Positions 1 to 5,084 of a DNA stretch of 5,626 bases are shown here, in pieces. A model generated the notes under the pieces. It was not told where the DNA came from, ran no database searches, and was given only the letters and a program-made list of their open reading frames with translations. Made by a program: the position numbers and the translations under genes. Numbering within the stretch: position 1 is the stretch's first letter; each line of letters begins with the position of its first letter. Source of the stretch: Betaproteobacteria bacterium (GTDB lineage: Bacteria; Pseudomonadota; Gammaproteobacteria; Burkholderiales; SG8-39); assembly GCA_019237595.1 (NCBI GenBank), contig JAFAGU010000005.1, positions 1-5,626 on the forward strand. Reading direction: 5' to 3'.

Positions 1-395
1 CCGTGGTCCGCTACCGCACGCGCGACCTCACGCGGCTGCTGCCCTCGAGCGCGCGCGCCATGCGCCGGATGGAAAAGATCACCGGCCGCTCCGACGACAT
101 GCTCATCATCCGCGGCGCGAACGTCTTCCCGTCGCAGATCGAGGAGCTCATCCTGCGCCAGCCGGAGCTCAGCCCGCACTACGTGCTCGAAGTCTCCAAG
201 GACGGCCCGCTCGACCACTTGTCGGTCCTCGTCGAGCTCAATCCCGGGGCGGCCGACCGCGATTCCGCGGCGAAGCTGCGGCACAGCATCAAGAACACCA
301 TTGGCGTCAGCACCGACGTGAAGCTCGTCCCGATCAGCGCCATCGAGCGCTCGATCGGCAAGGCAAAGCGCGTCGTCGACAAGCGCCCCAAGTGA
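1..395 (+). CDS. paaK: Phenylacetate-CoA ligase family protein, C-terminal end (5' partial)
   Basis: This is the last 130 codons of an AMP-forming acyl-CoA ligase; the reading frame is already open at the left edge (first full codon at base 3). The family activates phenylacetate or a related aromatic acid with ATP and CoA in the cytoplasm, and full proteins are about 430-440 residues, so roughly the last third is present. Visible marks, counted from the first full codon, are VRYRTRDLT (2-10), GRSDDMLIIRGANVFPSQIE (28-47), the typical hinge and start of the C-terminal AMP-binding domain, and a terminal SIGKAKRVVDKRP stretch. K120 there sits where the family's catalytic lysine is expected. The TGA stop overlaps the GTG start of the next gene (GTGA, 392-395), so the two are almost certainly in one operon and translationally coupled. 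The family is clear. The exact substrate cannot be read from this piece, and the BadH-like partner suggests it need not be phenylacetate. Confidence 0.9.
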   Translation, partial: VVRYRTRDLTRLLPSSARAMRRMEKITGRSDDMLIIRGANVFPSQIEELILRQPELSPHYVLEVSKDGPLDHLSVLVELNPGAADRDSAAKLRHSIKNTIGVSTDVKLVPISAIERSIGKAKRVVDKRPK

Positions 396-1129
396 AGGGC
401 CTCGCCGGCCGGTCGGTTCTCGTGACGGGCGGCGGCGGCGCCATCGGCGCCGCCATCTGCCGGCGCTTCGCCGAGGAGGACGCGCGGGTGTTGGTCGCCG
501 ATCGCAACGCCGCGGCGGCCGAGCAGGTTGCGCGCGAGGTCCAAGGGCGCGCGCTCGTCTTCGACATCGTTTCCCACGAGGAAGTCCGCCGCGCGGTGGG
601 CGGCGAGGAGGTCGACGTCCTGGTGAATAACGCCGGCTGGGACCGCTTCCAGAATTTCCTCGACACGAAGCCCGCCGAATGGGAGGAGCTCATTGCCATC
701 AACCTCCGCGGGCCCCTCAACGTGCACCACGCCGTCGTCCCGCAGATGGCCGCGCGCGGCCGCGGGCGGGTCGTCAACATCGCCTCGGACGCGGCCCGCG
801 TGGGATCTTCGGGCGAAGCGGTCTATGCGGCATGCAAGGGCGGCATCATCGCCTTCTCGAAGACGCTCGCGCGCGAGCTCGCGCGCAAGGGGGTCACGGT
901 GAACGTGGTCTGCCCCGGTCCCACCGACACGCCGATCCTCCGAAGCTTCCTCGGGGAAGGCGATGCGGGGCAGAAAGTGTACGAAGCGCTCGTGCGGGCG
1001 ATTCCCATGAAGCGCGTCGGCCAGCCTGAGGATATTCCCGGCATCGTCGCCTTCCTCGCCTCGGAGGAGGCAGCCTTCATCACCGGCCAGGTGCTTTCCG
1101 TGTCCGGCGGCCTGACGATGGCGGGATAG
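392..1129 (+). CDS. badH: SDR-family dehydrogenase, BadH-like (2-hydroxycyclohexanecarboxyl-CoA dehydrogenase-like)
   Basis: A 245-residue classical short-chain dehydrogenase/reductase. Seen in the sequence: the nucleotide-binding loop TGGGGAIG (residues 13-20 region), an Asp at 37 after the second strand (VADRN), which favours NAD(H), NNAG at 79-82, Asn104, and the catalytic set Ser132, Tyr145 and Lys149 with the usual S-x12-Y-x3-K spacing. The stretch SDAARVGSSGEAVYAACKGG and the ends NVVCPGPTDT and GQVLSVSGGLTM closely match BadH of anaerobic cyclohexanecarboxylate/benzoate degradation as I remember it. BadH oxidises a 2-hydroxy ring acyl-CoA to the 2-keto acyl-CoA. The protein is about ten residues shorter than BadH, between the second strand and NNAG. 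The GTG start at 392 lies inside the ligase stop (GTGA overlap) without a clear ribosome binding site, which suggests coupling to the ligase. The SDR assignment is certain. The substrate is inferred from resemblance and could be another beta-hydroxyacyl-CoA. Confidence 0.88.
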   Translation: MKGLAGRSVLVTGGGGAIGAAICRRFAEEDARVLVADRNAAAAEQVAREVQGRALVFDIVSHEEVRRAVGGEEVDVLVNNAGWDRFQNFLDTKPAEWEELIAINLRGPLNVHHAVVPQMAARGRGRVVNIASDAARVGSSGEAVYAACKGGIIAFSKTLARELARKGVTVNVVCPGPTDTPILRSFLGEGDAGQKVYEALVRAIPMKRVGQPEDIPGIVAFLASEEAAFITGQVLSVSGGLTMAG

Positions 1130-1140
1130 CAATTTCCGGA

Positions 1141-1168
1141 TGGACCGCGGACGCCGCGCCGATAAGAT
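1141..1168 (+). promoter_or_regulatory. Candidate promoter of the ada-like gene
   Basis: In the 46-base gap after the dehydrogenase there is a possible -35 TGGACC (1141-1146, 4 of 6 to TTGACA), a 16-base spacer and a possible -10 TAAGAT (1163-1168, 4 of 6 to TATAAT). The ATG at 1176 follows 7 bases after the -10, so transcription would begin at or within a base of the start codon (a leaderless mRNA). Both boxes are only partial matches. The position between two functionally unrelated genes supports the call. Confidence 0.4.
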
Positions 1169-1175
1169 GGCTGGC

Positions 1176-2003
1176 ATGGAAGACACCATCAACCGGGCCC
1201 GCGCCTATCTCGACGAGCGCGCCGGCGAGCGAGTGACGCTCGAGGAGCTCTCGCACGCCGTCGGGTTGAGCCCGTTTCATTTGCAGCGCTGCTTCAAGCG
1301 CGCGCTCGGCCTCTCCCCGAGCGACTACCAGCGCGAGCTGCGCCTCGAGGGCGCAAAGCGCCTGCTCGGCCGCGGGAGCGGCGTTACCGATGCCGTGTTC
1401 GGCGCAGGCTATGGCTCGGTTTCCCGTTTCTACGAAAAAGCGGCCTCGCGCCTGGGCATGGCGGCGCGAGCGTACCGCGCGAAGGGCAAAGGCGAGCGCA
1501 TTTCGTATTGCACCTTCCGCACAGCCCTCGGCCACGTGCTTCTTGCGGCGACCGCGCGCGGAGTCTGTTCCGTCAAGCTGGGCGACGGCGAGGCGCGCCT
1601 GGTCAAGCTGCTCGAGGACGAATTCCGGGAGGCCGAGATCGTCGAGGACGCGCCGGCGCTGCGTGCGCACCGCGAGGCGGTCGCCGCTTTCCTGGCCGGC
1701 GATGCGTCGCTCGCCAGGGTCCCGCTGGACCTTCGCGGCACGCTCTTCCAGCGCAAGGTCTGGGAGGAGCTTCGCCGCATTCCGGCGGGCGAGACGCGCA
1801 CCTACCAGGAGATCGCGCGCGCCATCGGCGCGCCGGCCGCCGTGCGCGCCGTCGGCAGCGCGTGCGGCGCCAACCCCGCCGCCTTGCTGGTGCCCTGCCA
1901 CCGCGCCGTGCGCACCGACGGCGGCCTCGGCGGGTATGCTTGGGGCATCGACCGGAAGAAGCGGCTCCTCGACCTCGAGCGCCGCAAGGGAGGCAGGAAA
2001 TGA
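1176..2003 (+). CDS. ada: Ada-like AraC-type regulator / O6-methylguanine-DNA methyltransferase fusion, no N-terminal Zn domain
   Basis: A DNA alkylation repair protein of 275 residues from ATG 1176 (287 from ATG 1140; 1167 is also possible). Two AraC-type helix-turn-helix units come first (residues about 21-64, TLEELSHAVGLSPFHLQRCF; and 68-101, VFGAGYGSVSRFYEKAASRL). Then comes a methyltransferase domain (about 108-270) with the suicide-cysteine motif PCHR at 240-243, Cys241 being the methyl acceptor. It takes methyl groups from O6-methylguanine (and O4-methylthymine) in DNA. E. coli Ada is 354 residues and also has a zinc domain with a Cys that senses methyl phosphotriesters. That domain is absent here, and the space upstream is occupied by the dehydrogenase gene, so this is not a wrong start. 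I chose 1176 because homology begins right after it and the candidate -10 box lies 7 bases upstream. The TGA overlaps the ATG of the lipoprotein gene (ATGA), so they share an mRNA. How this version senses damage to act as a regulator is unclear; it may regulate constitutively or by methylation of another residue. Confidence 0.9.
   Translation: MEDTINRARAYLDERAGERVTLEELSHAVGLSPFHLQRCFKRALGLSPSDYQRELRLEGAKRLLGRGSGVTDAVFGAGYGSVSRFYEKAASRLGMAARAYRAKGKGERISYCTFRTALGHVLLAATARGVCSVKLGDGEARLVKLLEDEFREAEIVEDAPALRAHREAVAAFLAGDASLARVPLDLRGTLFQRKVWEELRRIPAGETRTYQEIARAIGAPAAVRAVGSACGANPAALLVPCHRAVRTDGGLGGYAWGIDRKKRLLDLERRKGGRK
1987..1993 (+). promoter_or_regulatory. Strong ribosome binding site of the small lipoprotein gene
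   Basis: AGGGAGG ends 6 bases before ATG 2000 and is the best Shine-Dalgarno sequence in the window. It lies within the last codons of the ada-like gene and decides the start of the short lipoprotein gene, which otherwise sits inside a longer open frame running back to about 1508. Confidence 0.75.
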
Positions 2004-2206
2004 AGCTTGTCGCGACAACGCTCCTCGCGCTCGCGCTTGGCGCCTGCGGCGTGGAAACCGCCGGGACGGCGGCCACATCCGCCGCGATCAAGAAGCAGGA
2101 GCTCGACCAGGGCAAGAAGACGCTCGAGCAGGCGCAGCAGAAAATCGGCCAGGCGCTCGAGCAGGAGCAGCGCGCCGCCTCCGCGACCGAGCCCGCCGAA
2201 AAATAG
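2000..2206 (+). CDS. Small putative lipoprotein with charged helical tail
   Basis: A 68-residue protein of unknown function. It opens with a short lipoprotein signal: MKLV, a hydrophobic run (ATTLLALA) and a lipobox LGAC with the lipidated Cys at residue 16. The mature part is about 53 residues: a small-residue linker (17-29), then a Lys/Glu/Gln-rich segment (about 30-60, KKQELDQGKKTLEQAQQK) with strong helical and possibly coiled-coil character, and no cysteine besides the anchor. It probably sits in the periplasm tethered to a membrane. The residues after the Cys (Gly-Val) do not include the Asp at +2 that retains lipoproteins in the inner membrane, so the outer membrane is likely. A strong ribosome site and an ATGA overlap with the ada-like gene support real translation. 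The open frame extends upstream but has no such start signals. I do not recognise a named family, and no functional link with DNA repair is evident. Confidence 0.72.
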   Translation: MKLVATTLLALALGACGVETAGTAATSAAIKKQELDQGKKTLEQAQQKIGQALEQEQRAASATEPAEK

Positions 2207-2234
2207 CGGCGCACGTTCCGACGGGACGCGGGAC

Positions 2235-3074
2235 GTGAGGCAGGTCGACGTTGCGCGGCTCTCGCTCCTTGCCGCCATCTGGGGCGGATCGTTCATCTTC
2301 ATCCGCGTGAGCGCCCCCGCGGTCGGCCCGCTGTGGATGGCCGACATCCGGGTTCTCCTGGGCGGGTTGGCGCTTGTCGCTTGGCTGCGTTTCTCCGGGC
2401 GGCCGCTCGGCTGGCGGCAGCATGCGAGGCTCTATGCGGCGGTCGGCTTCGCCAACTCCGCGCTGCCGTTCACCCTCTACGGCTTCGCGGGTCTCTCGCT
2501 CTCCGCCGCGACGATGGCGTTCCTCAACGCGACCTCGCCCATGTTCAGCCTGCTCCTGGGCGCGGCGCTCGGCGCGGAACGCCTTACGGCGCGCAAGGCA
2601 CTCGGCCTTCTTGCTGGCGCGGCCGGCGTCGCGCTGGTGGCCGGGCCGAGCGGAGCCGGATCGCTCGCCCCCGTCGCGGCGTGCCTGGGCGCGAGCTTCA
2701 GCTACGGTGTCGCCGGTGTGATCGTCAAGCGCTACGGAGCGCACGCGCCCGCCGGTGGCATCGCCGCCGGAAGCCAGCTCGCGGCCGCGCTCATGCTCGC
2801 TCCCTTGCTGCCGCTGGCCGTGCCCCAGCCGCCGAGCGGAATCGTGATCGCGAACCTCGCCGCGCTCGGCATCCTCGCGAGCGGCGTCGCGCTGCTCCTC
2901 TACTTCCGGCTCATGCGCGACATCGGCGCGACGCGCGCGCTGACCGTAACGTTCCTCGTGCCGCTCTTCGCGTTCGGCTGGGCTGCGGTTTTTCTCGGCG
3001 AGCCGCTGACGCTCGCGATTGCGGTCGGCGGGTTGCTCATCCTCATCGGAACCCTGCTCGTCACGCGCGGCTAG
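2235..3074 (+). CDS. EamA/DMT-family transporter (RhaT/YdcZ-like superfamily exporter)
   Basis: A 279-residue integral membrane protein with ten predicted helices in two similar halves, the EamA repeats (about 8-137 and 145-276). Approximate helices are 8-26, 34-52, 65-84, 88-112, 120-137, 145-163, 174-196, 202-224, 233-255 and 258-276. Family marks include AAIWGGSFIFIRV near the start, LNATSPMFSLLLGAALGAERL at the end of the fourth helix, and TVTFLVPLFAFGWAAVFLGE in the second half, each followed by the typical Glu. Members usually export small metabolites or amino acids from the inner membrane by an antiport mechanism; the substrate cannot be inferred here. The GTG at 2235 is the start: it has a weak GGGA eight bases upstream and gives a normal family length, and earlier codons in the same frame are a shadow of the lipoprotein gene. 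The gene lies 28 bases after the lipoprotein gene, with no terminator between, so cotranscription with ada is likely. Confidence 0.9.
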   Translation: MRQVDVARLSLLAAIWGGSFIFIRVSAPAVGPLWMADIRVLLGGLALVAWLRFSGRPLGWRQHARLYAAVGFANSALPFTLYGFAGLSLSAATMAFLNATSPMFSLLLGAALGAERLTARKALGLLAGAAGVALVAGPSGAGSLAPVAACLGASFSYGVAGVIVKRYGAHAPAGGIAAGSQLAAALMLAPLLPLAVPQPPSGIVIANLAALGILASGVALLLYFRLMRDIGATRALTVTFLVPLFAFGWAAVFLGEPLTLAIAVGGLLILIGTLLVTRG

Positions 3075-3077
3075 AAT
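3072..3077 (+). promoter_or_regulatory. -10-like box upstream of fadH, overlapping the transporter stop codon
   Basis: TAGAAT (5 of 6 to TATAAT) starts on the TAG stop of the transporter gene. It ends 8 bases before the TTG start of fadH, which has no usable Shine-Dalgarno sequence; the GGCGGG in the gap is too close to the start. Initiation about 7 bases downstream would put the mRNA 5' end at or within two bases of the start codon. I see no convincing -35 box at the normal spacing, which keeps confidence low. Confidence 0.4.
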
Positions 3078-3085
3078 CGGCGGGC

Positions 3086-5068
3086 TTGTCCCGCTACCCG
3101 TATCTCTTCCGCCGGCTCGAGCTCGGAAGCACGGTACTTCCGAACCGGATCGTCATGGGCTCGATGCATACCGGCCTCGAATCGCGTCCCGATGGCCCGG
3201 AGCGCCTCGCCGCGTTCTATGCGGAGCGGGCGCGGGGCGGCGCGGCGCTCATCGTCACGGGCGGTTTCTCGCCGAACGCCGCGGGAAACCTAGGGCCGCA
3301 TCGGGCCGAGATGAGCACCGAGGCCGACCGCGACCGGCACGCTGACATCCCCCGCGCCGTGCACGCCGAGGGCGGGCGCATCGTCCTGCAGCTGCTGCAC
3401 TCCGGGCGCTACGGGTTCCACGATCGCATCGTCGCCCCCTCGCCGCTCAAGTCGCCGATCAACTCGCAAGCGCCCCGCGAGCTCGCGGCAGAAGAGATCC
3501 AGCGCACGATCGAGGACTTCGCCCAGGCGGCCCGCCTGGCGCGCGAGGCGGGCTACGACGGCGTCGAGATCATGGGGTCCGAGGGCTATCTCATCACACA
3601 ATTCCTCGCGGCGCGCACCAATCGGCGCAGCGACGAATGGGGCGGGCCGCTCGAGAACCGCCTTCGATTTCCCTCCGAGATCGTGCGGCGCGTGCGCGCC
3701 GCGACGGGCGCCGGGTTTCTGGTCGTCTTTCGCCTTTCCGCGCTCGATCTCGTGGAAGGCGGCCTGGATGCCGCGGACACGATCCGCGTAGCGCGCGCGA
3801 TCGAGGCGGCGGGCGCGACGCTCCTCAATACCGGCATCGGCTGGCACGAGGCACGGATTCCCACCATCGCCCAGGCCGTCCCGCGCGGCGCCTTCGCCTG
3901 GGCGAGCCGCCGCATCCGGGAGGCAGTGAAGATTCCGGTCATTGCGTCGAACCGCATCAACGCACCGGAGCTTGCCGAGGAGATCCTGGCCCGCGGCGAT
4001 GCGGACATGGTGTCGCTCGCGCGCGCGATGCTCGCGGACCCCGAATTTGCCGCCAAGGCGCACGCCGGGGATCGCGAAGGCATCAACATCTGCATCGCGT
4101 GCAACCAGGCCTGCCTCGACCACTATTTCACCGGCGAGCCGGCGAGCTGCGTCGTCAATCCGCGTGCGGGTCGGGAAACCGAGCTGGCATTCCGTCCGCC
4201 CAGCGCACGAAAGACAATCGCCGTGGTGGGCGGCGGCCCTGCGGGTCTTTCGTGCGCCGCCGTTGCGGCCGAGCGAGGCCACGCGGTGACGCTCTTCGAG
4301 CAGGGCTCGGAGCTCGGCGGCCAGTTCAACCTCGCGAAGCGCGTTCCGGGCAAGCAGGAGTTCGCCGAGTCGATCGCCTACTACGGCGAGCGCCTGCGCC
4401 GCGCCGGCGCTCGCGTCCTCCTCAACCGCGCGCCCGGCGAGGCGGAGCTGCGAGCGTTCGACGAGGTCGTAGTAGCCACGGGCGTTCGGCCCAGGAAGCC
4501 GCCGATTCCCGGCATCGACCATCCGAAGGTCATCGGCTACGCCGATCTTCTAAGCGGGCGCGCGAGCGCCGGCCGGGACGTGGCGATCGTCGGCATGGGC
4601 GGCATCGGCTTCGACGTCGCGCTCTACCTGCTCTACGCCGGCGAGCCGGCGACACTCGACCCGGCCGCCTTCGCCGCCCATTGGGGCATCGCGCCGGATG
4701 GGGCGCTTCGCGAGCCGGCATCCGCCGGCGCGCCGCGCCATCGCATCACCATGCTCAAGCGCTCGAGCACGCCCTTCGGCCACACGCTCGGAAGGACGAC
4801 GGGGTGGGTGCACCGGGCCGAGCTCGCGCGCGGCGGCGTCAGGATGATGAAGGCGGTCGAGTACCTGCGTATCGAGGATGCGGGCCTTCATGTGCGCGTC
4901 GAAGGCAACGACCAGCTCATCGCCGCCGATACGATCGTGATCTGCGCCGGCCAGGAAGCGCACCGCGCGGTCGTCGGGCGTCACGTGATCGGCGGCGCCC
5001 GCGAAGCAGGCGAGCTCGATGCCGAGCGGGCCATGCTGGAGGGCGCGCGGCTCGGCGCCGCGCTCTAG
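3086..5068 (+). CDS. fadH: NADPH-dependent 2,4-dienoyl-CoA reductase (FadH type)
   Basis: A 660-residue flavoprotein, slightly shorter than E. coli FadH (about 672). It reduces 2,4-dienoyl-CoA in beta-oxidation of unsaturated fatty acids in the cytoplasm. Domains in order: an old-yellow-enzyme FMN barrel (about 5-330; NRIVMGSMHTG, GYDGVEIMGSEGYLI) with Tyr168 and His254 (GWHEARIPT) matching the E. coli catalytic pair Tyr166/His252; a 4Fe-4S cluster site C336-x2-C339-x3-C343-x11-C355; an FAD Rossmann motif VVGGGPAG (380-387); and an NADPH-binding loop VGMGGIGFD (502-510). Electrons run NADPH-FAD-FeS-FMN in this family. The TTG start gives MSRYPYLF, aligning with E. coli MSYPSLF; the frame stays open far upstream only as a shadow of the transporter gene. 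The C-terminal IGGAREAGELDA stretch differs from E. coli IGGCDVAMELDA, with about 8 residues missing just before it. The gene follows the transporter by 11 bases. It could act on other CoA-bound dienes, including cyclic ones linked to the upstream ring-degradation genes, but the match to FadH is strong. Confidence 0.94.
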   Translation: MSRYPYLFRRLELGSTVLPNRIVMGSMHTGLESRPDGPERLAAFYAERARGGAALIVTGGFSPNAAGNLGPHRAEMSTEADRDRHADIPRAVHAEGGRIVLQLLHSGRYGFHDRIVAPSPLKSPINSQAPRELAAEEIQRTIEDFAQAARLAREAGYDGVEIMGSEGYLITQFLAARTNRRSDEWGGPLENRLRFPSEIVRRVRAATGAGFLVVFRLSALDLVEGGLDAADTIRVARAIEAAGATLLNTGIGWHEARIPTIAQAVPRGAFAWASRRIREAVKIPVIASNRINAPELAEEILARGDADMVSLARAMLADPEFAAKAHAGDREGINICIACNQACLDHYFTGEPASCVVNPRAGRETELAFRPPSARKTIAVVGGGPAGLSCAAVAAERGHAVTLFEQGSELGGQFNLAKRVPGKQEFAESIAYYGERLRRAGARVLLNRAPGEAELRAFDEVVVATGVRPRKPPIPGIDHPKVIGYADLLSGRASAGRDVAIVGMGGIGFDVALYLLYAGEPATLDPAAFAAHWGIAPDGALREPASAGAPRHRITMLKRSSTPFGHTLGRTTGWVHRAELARGGVRMMKAVEYLRIEDAGLHVRVEGNDQLIAADTIVICAGQEAHRAVVGRHVIGGAREAGELDAERAMLEGARLGAAL

Positions 5069-5072
5069 GGAA

Positions 5073-5078
5073 TACACT
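5073..5078 (+). promoter_or_regulatory. -10-like box upstream of cofD
   Basis: TACACT (4 of 6 to TATAAT) lies 6 bases before ATG 5085 in the 16-base gap after fadH. A start site 7 bases downstream of the box would fall on the A of the ATG. AGGGA (5067-5071) at the fadH stop could be a Shine-Dalgarno sequence but is 13 bases from the ATG, longer than usual. No clear -35 box is visible. Confidence 0.35.
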
Positions 5079-5084
5079 ATCGGC

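Noticed and set aside
869..886. Perfect 18-base palindrome GCGCGCGAGCTCGCGCGC
   Set aside because: It lies inside the dehydrogenase where the protein (LARELARK) is conserved in the family; codon choice in GC-rich DNA explains it.
1129..1135. GCAATTT just upstream of the candidate -35 as an Ada operator
   Set aside because: It contains GCAA, but the A box and the usual spacing of the E. coli Ada site are not there; it is a short chance match.
1146..1158. Small hairpin CGCGG-ACG-CCGCG as a terminator after the dehydrogenase
   Set aside because: The stem is only 5 bp, there is no T-tract, and it falls inside the spacer of the candidate ada promoter.
179..1192. Long minus-strand open frames, here and at 1080-2078 and 3290-4522
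   Set aside because: Each lies opposite a well-recognised plus-strand gene, has no family motifs, and shows the Arg/Ala/Gly-rich composition of antisense frames in GC-rich DNA.
2222..2235. Tandem 7-base repeat CGGGACG CGGGACG before the transporter start
   Set aside because: Two copies of a short GC-rich word are expected by chance. It may contribute a weak ribosome site but shows no other sign of function.
2333..3085. A 250-codon open extension upstream of the fadH start, in the same frame, giving a 911-residue reading
   Set aside because: It covers the EamA transporter in another frame, is Arg/Ala-rich without domain character, and FadH homology starts exactly at TTG 3086. It is a shadow of high-GC coding.
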